Assembly: GCF_014205215.1 (NCBI RefSeq)
Contig: NZ_JACHNC010000001.1
Span: 3,043,001 to 3,107,000 of the forward strand
From: Actinoplanes lobatus
GTDB taxonomy: Bacteria; Actinomycetota; Actinomycetes; Mycobacteriales; Micromonosporaceae
Reading direction: 5' to 3'
Length of the DNA stretch: 64,000 bases
The position numbers and the translations under genes are program-made. Each line of letters starts with the position of its first letter. The stretch's first letter is position 1. Positions 43,505-51,436 of the stretch are shown piece after piece. The notes beneath the pieces are model-generated. The model saw only the letters and a list, made by a program, of their open reading frames with translations, did not search any database and was not told where the DNA came from.

Positions 43505-44982
43505 CCACCTGGATCACGGCGACGCCCCCGACGCCGAACGGACACCTGCACGTGGGTCACATCTCCGGGCCGTACCTGGCCGGCGACGTGATGGCCCGGG
43601 CGCTGGCCGCGGACGGGCAGGACACCTGGTACTCCACCGGCCTCGACGACAACCAGACGTACGTGCCGCGCCGTTCCTGGGGGGAGGGCGGCACGCCCGA
43701 GGAGACGGCGGAGCGGTACACCCGCTCGATCGTCGACACCTGGGCCGCGGCCGGCGTGCGGTTCGACGCGATCGTGCGACCGCACGGGATCGAGTACGAG
43801 TCCCGCGTACGAAATCTGTTCTCGCTGTTGATCGAAAGCGGTCACGTGGTGGCCCAGGAGCGGCCGCTGCCGTTCTGCGAGCCCTGCGACCTCTGGCTGT
43901 ACGAGGCCTACCTGGGCGGGAAGTGCCCCCACTGCGGGGCCGGCACCAACGGCAACGCCTGTGAGGACTGTTGCCGGCCCAACGTCTGCGCCGACGTCGC
44001 CGACCCGTTCTGCATCCGCTGCGGCTCGACCCCGGAGGTACGGCAGACCAAGCTGCACGTGCTGCCGCTGGAACCGCTGCGGGACCGGCTCGTGGAGTTC
44101 TGGGCGTCCTGCGACATGCCCGAGCGGCTGCGCGCCGTCTGCCGGGCGATGGCGGCCGAGCGCCTGCCCGACATCCTCGTCTCGCACCCGTCGGACTGGG
44201 GCATCCCCACCGCGGAGGATCCGGCGCTGCGCACCTACGTGTGGCTGGAGATGGCCGAGGGGTACGCCGCCGAGGCGCCGCCCGCCGGACACGACCGGCT
44301 CGTGCAGTTCTTCGGCATCGACAACGGCTACTTCCACGCGGTCCTCTTCCCGGCCGTGAACCTGGCGCTGGGCCGGGCGGAACTGCTGCCGGAGAAGTTC
44401 GTCGTCAACGAGTTCTTCCAGCTGAACGGCTCCAAGTTCTCCACCAGCCGGCGGCACGCCATCTGGGCGTCCGAGCTGCTCCCGGTCGTCGGGGCGGACC
44501 TGCTGCGCCTGCACTGCCTGCTCCGGCGGCCGGCGACCAGCCGGACCGACTTCACCCTGGACGACCTCAGCCGTACCGAAAAGGTGCTGGACGCCTGGGA
44601 CGCCACCTTCCGCGGGGTGTTCGCCCTGGACGGTGCCGCGACCACCGTGGACGAGGCCGCTCTCCCGGCCGACCTGCGGCGCAGCGGACGTGCCGTACGG
44701 GCGCAGCTGGACCTGGCCCGCGCGTTCTGCCGGCCGGACGACTTCGACCCGCCGGCCGCGGTCGAGCAGCTGATGTCCGCCGCCCGGGTGATCGGGTCGG
44801 CGCTCGACGAGGTGCGCGCCATGGGACCCGAGGGGGCCGCCGCGGCCGCCGCCCTGCGGGCCTGGACCGCCGAGTTCGCCGAGGCCGCCGCCCCGGTCGT
44901 GCCGGACGGCAGCGCGTACCTCCGGCAGGCGTGCTCCGGGACCGGGCGCCCGGCCAGGTACTTCGGGCTGGGCGTGGGATGA
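43501..44982 (+). CDS. Methionyl-tRNA-synthetase-like enzyme (hydrazine-synthetase ligase part)
   Basis: A 493-residue class I aminoacyl-tRNA-synthetase-like protein. The HIGH motif is HVGH (17-20) and the KMSKS loop is KFSTS (312-316). A four-knuckle zinc region has CxxC pairs at 126/129, 142/145, 154/157 and 171/174. The anticodon-binding tail is short and there is no C-terminal tRNA-binding domain. Placed between a cupin and two flavoenzymes, it is unlikely to be housekeeping MetRS. In hydrazine synthetases this domain uses ATP to join an amino acid to an N-hydroxylated amine. Confidence 0.85.
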   Translation: MTTWITATPPTPNGHLHVGHISGPYLAGDVMARALAADGQDTWYSTGLDDNQTYVPRRSWGEGGTPEETAERYTRSIVDTWAAAGVRFDAIVRPHGIEYESRVRNLFSLLIESGHVVAQERPLPFCEPCDLWLYEAYLGGKCPHCGAGTNGNACEDCCRPNVCADVADPFCIRCGSTPEVRQTKLHVLPLEPLRDRLVEFWASCDMPERLRAVCRAMAAERLPDILVSHPSDWGIPTAEDPALRTYVWLEMAEGYAAEAPPAGHDRLVQFFGIDNGYFHAVLFPAVNLALGRAELLPEKFVVNEFFQLNGSKFSTSRRHAIWASELLPVVGADLLRLHCLLRRPATSRTDFTLDDLSRTEKVLDAWDATFRGVFALDGAATTVDEAALPADLRRSGRAVRAQLDLARAFCRPDDFDPPAAVEQLMSAARVIGSALDEVRAMGPEGAAAAAALRAWTAEFAEAAAPVVPDGSAYLRQACSGTGRPARYFGLGVG

Positions 44983-45785
44983 GCACCGCAGGCCGTCTCG
45001 CGGTCGTCGCGCCCCGCACCGGCCCGCGGGCCCGCTGGGGAAGGCTCTTTCCCCCGGCGCTGCTGGAGCATCCGGCGGTGGAGGTCTTCGACGACGCCGC
45101 GGATCCCGAGCGCTCTGTCGCCATCGCCCGGCGCATCGCCGGATCGGCCGGCTACTCGGCCGTGGTGGGGCACTTCTCCAGCGAGGCGGCCGGTGGCGCG
45201 CTGACCGCCTACCGGTGGGCCGGCATCCCGGTGGCCTTCCCGCTCTCCTCGGCGCCGGAGATCACCCGCGAACACCTGGACCCGGACCCGGGGGTGATCG
45301 CCCCTATGCCGGACAACCTGGCGCAGGCCGCCGTGCTGTTCCGGGCGTACCGGCCCGCGGAGGCGTGGGCCGGGCCCTCGGCCGACGGGCTCGCCGGCGC
45401 GTGGGAGCTCCTGGGCGGCCGGGTCCGGCCCAGCGTGCGGGAGATCCTCCAGCAGCCCGGCGCCGGCACGCTGGTGGTCCTGGGCACCCTGACCGACGCG
45501 GAGGAGGCGATGCGGGCCGTCGCCGAGGACGGCCGGGAGGTACACGTGGCACTCACCGACGACAGCTGGGTGGGCTCACCGGACTGGGACGAGCTGCCGC
45601 CGGGCGAACGGCCGCGGGTCGTCACCTCCCGGCCCGACCCGGCGGTCCTCGTCGACCGCTGCGCCCGGCACATGCTCGAGGCCGTCGAGCGTGACCTCAC
45701 CGGCCCGGAGCTGGTCACCCTGTGGGCGGAGCGGTACGGCGTACCGGTCTGGGAACAGCCGCGCCCGGTGGAGGTGCTCCGGTGA
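44979..45785 (+). CDS. Cytosolic periplasmic-binding-protein-like protein
   Basis: A 268-residue protein with type 1 periplasmic-binding-protein features. The segment SVAIARRIAGSAGYSAVVGHF, then SEAAGGALTAYRWAGIPVAF and SSAPEIT, matches the ligand-cleft region of branched-chain amino acid receptors (LivJ-like). It lacks a signal peptide and is shorter than a full receptor, so it should act in the cytosol. It overlaps both neighbours by 4 bp (ATGA, GTGA), so it is integral to the operon. It could bind an amino-acid intermediate or have become an enzyme. I know of no such component in described hydrazine pathways. Confidence 0.7.
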   Translation: MSTAGRLAVVAPRTGPRARWGRLFPPALLEHPAVEVFDDAADPERSVAIARRIAGSAGYSAVVGHFSSEAAGGALTAYRWAGIPVAFPLSSAPEITREHLDPDPGVIAPMPDNLAQAAVLFRAYRPAEAWAGPSADGLAGAWELLGGRVRPSVREILQQPGAGTLVVLGTLTDAEEAMRAVAEDGREVHVALTDDSWVGSPDWDELPPGERPRVVTSRPDPAVLVDRCARHMLEAVERDLTGPELVTLWAERYGVPVWEQPRPVEVLR

Positions 45786-46867
45786 CGACCGTGGACTGTG
45801 CCGTCATCGGCGACGGCGTCGTCGGCCGTTTCACCGCGCTGGCGCTCGCCGCCCGGGGACTGCTGGTGAGTCTCAGCGGCGAGGACGCCGGCTCGTCGGC
45901 CTCGGCCCTCAGCGGGGGACTGGTCCGCGCCTACTCCGCCGATCCGTTCCTGACCCGGCTCGCGGCACGCAGCCTGACCTCGGTGTGGCTGAACTGCCCG
46001 GCCTACCGGCGGACCGGTTCGGTGCACGTGGTGCCGCGGGCCGGGCTGGACCGGGCGGTGCTGTCCGAGATGGCGGCCGCCGGGGTGCCGTACCGGGTGA
46101 TCGGCGGACCGGCCCGGCACCCGGTCCGGCTGGAGCGGGGCGACTGCGCCGTCGTCGAGCCGTACGGCGGTTTCGTCCATGCCGGCGAGGCGCTGCGCTG
46201 GCTCGCGGACCGGTGCCGGGACGACGCCGCGATCACCCGGACCGGCCCGGTCCGCCAGGTGATCACCCACGGCGACGGCTTCTCGCTGGTCGGCACGGGC
46301 CCGGCGGTACGGGCCCGCCAGGTGATCGTGACCGCCGGACCGGGCACCGCCGCGCTCCTGCCGCCCGGATCGGCCCCCGAGGTGGAGCGACGGCGGATCG
46401 TCTACTCCTTCGTCCGCCTCGGCGACTCCGGCGCGGTGCCGCACACGCTCGTGGACACCGTCCCCGACACCTGGATGCGCCCCGCGCCCGAGCAGGGCCC
46501 CGGCGTCCTCCTGGTCGGCCGGGCCGACCCGATGCCCTGGAACCGGCCCGGCCGGCGGGACGTCACCGACCGGCGGACCGGACTGCGGGCGGCGGAGGCC
46601 CTGGCCCGGCGGATACCGGCCCTGTCCAAGGCCGAGTACCTGAGCAGCGTCGTCGCGTCCGACATGTACGCGACACCGGGACACCACGGCGACGTGCCGG
46701 CGCCGACGGCCACCGACGGCCTCTGGTACGTGACCGGCCTCTCCGGGGGTGGTTTCAAGATCGCGCCCGCGCTGGGCGAGCGGATCGCCGACCGGATGAC
46801 GGCGAGCGACAACGACGTCGCGCAGACCCTGTACAGCAACGACGTCGAGGGTGGGGACCATGTTTGA
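45782..46867 (+). CDS. DAO-type FAD-dependent amine/amino acid oxidase
   Basis: A 361-residue flavoenzyme of the D-amino acid/glycine oxidase family. Rossmann motif GDGVVGR (10-16), a VIVTAGPGTAALL segment and the C-terminal GLWYVTGLSGGGFKIAPAL FAD loop are present. In the s56-p1-type pathway a homologous oxidase cleaves the lysine-glycine hydrazine intermediate to release hydrazinoacetate. The GTG at 45782 overlaps the preceding stop (GTGA) and is preferred to the upstream open frame. Confidence 0.85.
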   Translation: MTTVDCAVIGDGVVGRFTALALAARGLLVSLSGEDAGSSASALSGGLVRAYSADPFLTRLAARSLTSVWLNCPAYRRTGSVHVVPRAGLDRAVLSEMAAAGVPYRVIGGPARHPVRLERGDCAVVEPYGGFVHAGEALRWLADRCRDDAAITRTGPVRQVITHGDGFSLVGTGPAVRARQVIVTAGPGTAALLPPGSAPEVERRRIVYSFVRLGDSGAVPHTLVDTVPDTWMRPAPEQGPGVLLVGRADPMPWNRPGRRDVTDRRTGLRAAEALARRIPALSKAEYLSSVVASDMYATPGHHGDVPAPTATDGLWYVTGLSGGGFKIAPALGERIADRMTASDNDVAQTLYSNDVEGGDHV

Positions 46868-48119
46868 TCGCGATCTTGTCGGTGTGGGCCTCGGCCCGGC
46901 GAACCTGGGTCTGGCCATCGCACTGGAGGAGGCCGGGACTCCGGCCCGGGCGCAGTTCCTCGACCGCCGTCCCGGGTTCGACTGGCATCCGGAGATGCTG
47001 CTGCCCTCCTCCGTCATGCAGATCAGCTACCTCAAGGACCTCGCCACCCAGCGGGACCCGCGCAGCGCCTACACCTTCGTGAACTACCTGCACGAGCGCG
47101 GCCGGATGAGCGACTTCATCAACCGCAAGTCGTTCTTCCCCAGCCGTCTCGAGTTCACCGACTACCTGCGGTGGGCCGTGGAGCGGCTCCAGGTCCCGGT
47201 GTGCTGGGGTGCCGAGGTGGTCTCCGTCGACCTGGACGAGCGCACCGGCGGCTGCGCCGTGTCCTGGGACCTGGACGGCGCCCGGCACACCACCACGACC
47301 CGGTACGTCGCGATCGGCGCCGGCTCGACACCCCGGATGCCGGACTGGGCCGCGGCGTTGCCGGGTGTCCTCCACAACACCGGGCTCATCGGCGGCCTGC
47401 GGTCCGCGGGCCTCGGCAGAGGAGCCCGGGTGGCCGTCGCCGGGCAGGGGCAGAGCGCTGCCGAGGCGGTACGGCACGTCCTCGACACCTACCCCGGCGC
47501 GTCGGTCGACTGCTACCTGTCCGGGTACGGGATGACGCCCGCCGACTCCAGCCCGTTCGCGAACCGGGTCTTCGATCCCGCCGCCGTGGACGACTTCTAC
47601 TTCGCCGACGCCAACGTCCGCGCCGAGCTGCTCGACCGGCACCGGGCCACCAACTACAGCTGCGTCGACCCGGAGCTGCTCACCTGGCTCTACGACTTCG
47701 AGTACCAGGAGAAGGTGGCCGGCGGGGACCGGCTGCGCTTCCACCGGGCGGCCCGCATCACCAGCGCTCGCGCGTCCGGTGGCCGGATCACGCTGGACGT
47801 CCTGCGCCGGATGACCGGGACGACCGCGCGGGAGACGTACGACGCGGTCGTCTGCGCCACCGGGTTCACCTCGCCGCTGCCCCGGAAGCTGCTCGGCGGC
47901 TCCTTCGGCGACACCTCCGACGTCTGGCTGGCCCGCGACTACCGCCTGCACCGGGCGGACGGGTCGGCGCTGCCGGTCTTCGTGCTGGGCTCCACCGAGT
48001 CCGGGCACGGACTGGGCTCGGGGCTGCTCTCGAACATCGCCGTCCGTGGTGGCGAGATCGCCGGCCAGGTCATCGCGTCGGCGCGGGCTCCACGCCGCGA
48101 ACTCGCCGTCATCCGCTGA
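46860..48119 (+). CDS. Lysine/ornithine N-hydroxylase-family flavoenzyme
   Basis: A 419-residue enzyme of the IucD/PvdA/SidA family, which hydroxylates the side-chain amine of lysine or ornithine using FAD, NADPH and O2. The FAD motif is GVGLGPANLGLA near the N-terminus, the NADPH motif GQGQSAAEA at ~195, and ATGFTSPLPR near the C-terminus. ATG 46860 is used; it overlaps the oxidase stop by 8 bp. It should supply the N-hydroxy substrate of the cupin/MetRS-like pair. A hydroxamate siderophore role is less likely as no NRPS or IucA/C gene is nearby. Confidence 0.9.
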   Translation: MFDRDLVGVGLGPANLGLAIALEEAGTPARAQFLDRRPGFDWHPEMLLPSSVMQISYLKDLATQRDPRSAYTFVNYLHERGRMSDFINRKSFFPSRLEFTDYLRWAVERLQVPVCWGAEVVSVDLDERTGGCAVSWDLDGARHTTTTRYVAIGAGSTPRMPDWAAALPGVLHNTGLIGGLRSAGLGRGARVAVAGQGQSAAEAVRHVLDTYPGASVDCYLSGYGMTPADSSPFANRVFDPAAVDDFYFADANVRAELLDRHRATNYSCVDPELLTWLYDFEYQEKVAGGDRLRFHRAARITSARASGGRITLDVLRRMTGTTARETYDAVVCATGFTSPLPRKLLGGSFGDTSDVWLARDYRLHRADGSALPVFVLGSTESGHGLGSGLLSNIAVRGGEIAGQVIASARAPRRELAVIR

Positions 48120-48121
48120 CG

Positions 48122-48151
48122 GAATGGGCCGGGCGCGCGCCCGGCCCATTC
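48122..48151. terminator. Terminator after the hydrazine-type operon
   Basis: A perfect 30-bp palindrome (15-bp arms, 48122-48136 and 48137-48151) begins 2 bp after the N-hydroxylase stop and ends at the stop of the convergent gene. It marks the right border of the operon. Confidence 0.8.
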
Positions 48152-48922
48152 TCAGGCGGACGGGTCGAAGGTGATGCCGGCCGGCATCGCCTCGGTGATC
48201 AGGCTGACGAAGTTGGCGTCCTTCAGGCCGAAGTTCGCGCTGCCGAAGTCGTAGTTGCTCAGCGTGGTGCGGATGCTGGTGGACGGGAAGCCGTTCCAGC
48301 CGACGAGAGCCGGGTACTGCCAGGCGGCGTACCCGTTCTCGGGCGGCTCGTCGCCGGTGCCGGCCAGGCGGAAGGTGTGCGTGCTGGCGCCGTCCTTGTG
48401 GTAGACGATCTTCGGGTGGTTGCCGGTCCAGCGGACGCTGCTCGCGGCGGAGATGGTGAAGTCGCCGTGCGCCGAGGTGGCGACGTACTTCGCCACGTCG
48501 TTCTGCACCCAGACCACGACGTGCTCCCAGTCGTGGCGGTGGCCGCCGATCGAGCTGTTCGCGAGCGCCTGGTCCTTCTCGAAGTAGAGGCCGTACGCGA
48601 CGGCGCACCACCCGTTGTTGCACTTGTAGCGCGAGTATCCGTTGGTGTTGTCCAGATCTGACGTGTCGTGGCAGTCGCCGCTGAGCGACCCGGCCGGTTT
48701 CAGGCCGCCGTTGACCGTGCCGGTCGGGCCGATCGCCGGGGTGGGGTAGCAGCCGTCGGTGTCGTAGTCGTACGCCGGCTGCCACTTGGTCTCGACCGCC
48801 TCGGCGTTGCCGGGCAGCTCGGTGGGAGGTGCGGCCAGCGCCGGTGCGGCGGTGGCGAGCAGTATCGCGAGGGCGGCACCGGCGACGACGGCGGTGCGCT
48901 GAGGGGCTCTGTCGGGGGCCAT
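48152..48922 (-). CDS. Secreted Nep1-like (NPP1 family) protein
   Basis: A 256-residue protein with a signal peptide (TAVVAGAALAILLATAAPALA) and the family heptapeptide GHRHDWE at 127-133. Four or more cysteines (DGCYPTP, SGDCHD, YKCNNGWC) suggest disulfides. Nep1-like proteins are cytolysins that bind plant sphingolipids; bacterial versions occur in plant-associated actinomycetes. Full length and an intact motif suggest activity. AAGGAG lies 8 nt before the ATG. It is convergent with the hydrazine-type operon. Confidence 0.9.
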   Translation of the reverse strand: MAPDRAPQRTAVVAGAALAILLATAAPALAAPPTELPGNAEAVETKWQPAYDYDTDGCYPTPAIGPTGTVNGGLKPAGSLSGDCHDTSDLDNTNGYSRYKCNNGWCAVAYGLYFEKDQALANSSIGGHRHDWEHVVVWVQNDVAKYVATSAHGDFTISAASSVRWTGNHPKIVYHKDGASTHTFRLAGTGDEPPENGYAAWQYPALVGWNGFPSTSIRTTLSNYDFGSANFGLKDANFVSLITEAMPAGITFDPSA

Positions 48923-49032
48923 GAGCCAGGCTCCTTACCTGTCGGTAACAACCGCGCTCAGCCTCGCGCCCACCGCACCCGAAATCAATAGCCGATCTTC
49001 GATTTAACCTGGGCTTCCGCGTCCGAATCCGG

Positions 49033-49392
49033 TCAGGTCACGTTCAGTACGCCGGCGGAGAGGCTGCCCTGGACGGTGATCTCGCCACCCCACACGACGC
49101 CCTGAGCCGATTCGCGGTGCGGGATCAGGTCGACGGCCAGCCCTTGGACGACCAGCGCGGGGGTGCCGCACTGCGGGGGATAGGAGCCGGCGAGCCCGGT
49201 GCAGAGCTGTGTCACCTTGTCCCGCGTGATCAGGACGTAGCCCCGTACCCGCACCTGTCCGGCACCGACGTCGATCGCTTCCTGCACGGTGAGGACGTGG
49301 CCGTCTTCCGATTCCGTAGCCGGCGCCGCGCATCCGAACAAGACGGTCAGCGCCCCGATCGCGATCACGACATTGATTCGGGCAGTGCTCAT
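49033..49392 (-). CDS. Small lipoprotein
   Basis: A 119-residue protein. The signal sequence INVVIAIGALTVLFGC ends in a lipobox-type cysteine, so it should be a membrane-anchored lipoprotein. The mature part is an all-beta-looking domain (VLTVQEAIDVGAGQVRVRGY) with two further cysteines. This layout resembles small OB-like lipoproteins of unknown role. The ATG at 49392 has GGAGGG upstream. Confidence 0.7.
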   Translation of the reverse strand: MSTARINVVIAIGALTVLFGCAAPATESEDGHVLTVQEAIDVGAGQVRVRGYVLITRDKVTQLCTGLAGSYPPQCGTPALVVQGLAVDLIPHRESAQGVVWGGEITVQGSLSAGVLNVT

Positions 49393-49451
49393 GGGCCCTC
49401 CTGATTCGTCGTCGAAGGATGGGACGTCGTGGCGCATTGCTCGGTTCCGTA

Positions 49452-49486
49452 CGAAGGGTGCCGGGCTGTTCGCCCGGTACCCTTCG
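49452..49486 (-). terminator. Terminator of the trypsin-like protease gene
   Basis: A 15-bp stem with one G-T wobble (49452-49466 with 49472-49486) and a 5-nt loop lies 7 bp beyond the protease stop codon, before the lipoprotein gene. Confidence 0.75.
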
Positions 49487-49493
49487 ACGTTTC

Positions 49494-50507
49494 TTACAGG
49501 TTGGCGATCGCGTTGTAGAAATCGCGGGCGTTGTTTCCGAAATAGGGTCCGTTCCACTTGTACCGGACACCACTGGAATTCCAGAAGACCCAACTGTTGA
49601 CGGAGTCGAGCCAGCCGAAAGTGCCGTCGAAGTCATCCAGCCACGGGCCGCCGCTGGCGCCCTCGGTCATGCTGCAATTGATCCCGTTGTGTCCACCATC
49701 GTTGTAGGACTGTCCCGTGCAGTACTTCAGGATTTGTCCGTTGAACGGTGTCCTGGACGGGTAGCCGAACTGGAACTGGTACTGCGACAGGGGGTAGTTC
49801 CACTCGATTCCCTGCCCGCCGACGTAGTCGACGATCCTGGTGCCACCGGCATTGGTGGACATCACCGCCGCGCCGATGTCCTCGGCCCGGTTCGCGCCGT
49901 TGTGCCATGCCGGGCGGGTCCAGAGCTGGCGGGCCGTCCAGCTCCCGTACGGCGCGTTGCCGTTGTTGTAGCCGGGCACGAAGGTCCACGGCGCGCTGTT
50001 GTACCAGGTGCCCGAGCCGTTGGAGACGCAGTGTCCAGCGGTGAAGACGAGGTTCTTGCCGCCGCTGTTGACGGTGCTGCCGGAGCAGACGTAGTTGCCG
50101 CCGTCGGCCCCGACGAAGAAGACCTTGCCGGACGTCGCCCCGGGCGGCGAACTCGTCGAGCTCCACGTGGCGGCGCTGGCGCCCGGGTCGGCGAGCTGTT
50201 GGGCCGGTCCCTGCTCGCGCATCGAACCGGCCGCGCCGTCGACTTTGCCGGCGCGCCCTTGCGGCACTGCCCGCTGGGACAGCTTCGCGTTGGTGGCCGT
50301 GTCCAGTTCGGGCACCGGCACGGGTTTCGCGTTGAGCATGCGCTCGGTGGTCCAGTAGCTTGCCGCGGTGCGGACAGAGGCGCTGACGCTCACGCCGATA
50401 GCCGCATCCGCCGCCGGGCCGGCCTGGGCGGGTGCCGACAGGGCTGCTCCGGCAAGTGCTCCGGTGAGTGGAATCGCAATGAATAGTGATCGAAGGCGCC
50501 GTAGCAT
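49494..50507 (-). CDS. Secreted trypsin-like serine protease
   Basis: A 337-residue S1-family protease with a signal peptide (LRSLFIAIPLTGALAGAALS, cut near APAQA) and a ~100-residue pro-region. The catalytic His is in LVFTAGHCV, Asp in NRAEDIGAAVM, and Ser in TEGASGGPW, a GASGGP variant of the usual GDSGGP. Paired cysteines around His and Ser fit the fold. ATG 50507 has AAAGGGGAAAG upstream; the frame to 50603 is not used. The AT-rich upstream DNA contains an 8-bp inverted repeat. Confidence 0.88.
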   Translation of the reverse strand: MLRRLRSLFIAIPLTGALAGAALSAPAQAGPAADAAIGVSVSASVRTAASYWTTERMLNAKPVPVPELDTATNAKLSQRAVPQGRAGKVDGAAGSMREQGPAQQLADPGASAATWSSTSSPPGATSGKVFFVGADGGNYVCSGSTVNSGGKNLVFTAGHCVSNGSGTWYNSAPWTFVPGYNNGNAPYGSWTARQLWTRPAWHNGANRAEDIGAAVMSTNAGGTRIVDYVGGQGIEWNYPLSQYQFQFGYPSRTPFNGQILKYCTGQSYNDGGHNGINCSMTEGASGGPWLDDFDGTFGWLDSVNSWVFWNSSGVRYKWNGPYFGNNARDFYNAIANL

Positions 50508-50534
50508 CTTTCCCCTTTCACGGGAATCGGTCCG

Positions 50535-50620
50535 GATGCAGTGATGGACTGCATCGCTGCCGGGTGCACGGCGATGATCAATTGTTCTAGGTCTATGCCC
50601 CAAGCAGCAGTGCGACTATA
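50535..50620 (-). promoter_or_regulatory. Upstream region of the protease gene
   Basis: GATGCAGT/ACTGCATC (50535-50542, 50548-50555) forms an 8-bp inverted repeat in the 5' leader. TATAGT on the minus strand (50620-50615) is a plausible -10. The surrounding ~50580-50735 is more AT-rich than most of the window and shows no gene. Confidence 0.4.
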
Positions 50621-50734
50621 GGGCGAACATTAAGAACCTTCGATGACTCTCTGGAATGCTTCTAATTGAGTCAAGGCGCGGATCGAGGCCAATGGCTTGA
50701 TCATTTCGCAAGCCTTAACAACATGTTCTCGATT

Positions 50735-51118
50735 TCATGTGCGCTTACGGATCATCAGATGCAGGGCCACCAGCGGGACAATGCCGATCGGGTACCAGAT
50801 CAGGTCGATCGGGTCGAAAGCCGCGCCGAGCACCAGCCGGGCCAGGAGGCTCTCCTCGGAGAGGGCCGCCGGAACGCCGGTGAGCTGGAAGAGCTCGGCG
50901 CCCCAGCACCAGCCCAGAGCGATCCCGCCGGCCACGAACGGGGACAGGCGAGGCGCGAGGAAGAGCACGCCGGCGTATGTCATCGAGGCGTAGAGGGCGG
51001 TGCCGGACGACTGCTCGGCCCAGCCGCCCAGGGGTGCCACCGCCCGGATCGCCAGCGCGAGGGCCAGGAACCCGAGCGCGGCGCCGAGCATCGCCAGCCG
51101 GAAGCGCGTGATCGACAT
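50735..51118 (-). CDS. Small polytopic membrane protein (DUF2809-like)
   Basis: A 127-residue protein with four hydrophobic segments. The GGIALGWCWGAELFQLTGVP and AAFDPIDLIWYPIGI stretches resemble DUF2809/VanZ-like small membrane proteins; function unknown. A TACCAT box (51126-51131, minus strand) lies 7 nt before the ATG, so the mRNA is probably leaderless. It is divergent from the 51200 gene. Confidence 0.75.
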   Translation of the reverse strand: MSITRFRLAMLGAALGFLALALAIRAVAPLGGWAEQSSGTALYASMTYAGVLFLAPRLSPFVAGGIALGWCWGAELFQLTGVPAALSEESLLARLVLGAAFDPIDLIWYPIGIVPLVALHLMIRKRT

Positions 51119-51199
51119 GGCCGCGATGGTAGGGCTTACGGGCCGTATCGGGGATCATCCCGATGCGGCCCGGAGTTCGGCGTTCCTACCGTCGAAGGC

Positions 51200-51436
51200 A
51201 TGAAGTTGCTGCTCAAGATGCTCGGTGTGATCGCCGCGACGTTGCTCGTCGCGCAGGCGGTGGCCACGCCGTTCCTCATCGACCTGTCCGATCCGGCCAC
51301 CTACAGCGGTCAATGGGGCGGGCCCAGCCTGTTCGGCGTGCTCGCCCTGCGCGTCGGCGCGGGCGTGCTGGCCGGGATGTATCTCTACGGAACGGTGGCG
51401 CGGTCGTATCCTCGCCGCCATGAAACAGGGCGATGA
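51200..51436 (+). CDS. Small two-helix membrane protein
   Basis: A 78-residue protein with two transmembrane helices (LLKMLGVIAATLLVAQAVA; SLFGVLALRVGAGVLAGMYL) joined by a ~25-residue loop. A TACCGT box lies 7 nt before the ATG (51187-51192), again leaderless. Its last 17 bases overlap the start of the LacI-type gene, whose own -10 (TATCCT, 51407-51412) is inside this gene. Function unknown. Confidence 0.65.
   Translation: MKLLLKMLGVIAATLLVAQAVATPFLIDLSDPATYSGQWGGPSLFGVLALRVGAGVLAGMYLYGTVARSYPRRHETGR

Noticed and set aside
43501..44982. Housekeeping methionyl-tRNA synthetase
   Set aside because: Embedded by 4-bp overlaps in a flavoenzyme/cupin operon, short tail and no tRNA-binding domain; a biosynthetic paralog fits better, though a tree is needed to be certain.
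44979..45785. ATP-grasp or amidotransferase enzyme
   Set aside because: No ATP-grasp or glutaminase motif; the central segment instead matches branched-chain amino acid receptor sequence.
46860..48119. Hydroxamate siderophore locus
   Set aside because: The N-hydroxylase family also serves siderophores, but there is no NRPS, IucA/IucC-type synthetase, acyltransferase or iron transporter nearby.
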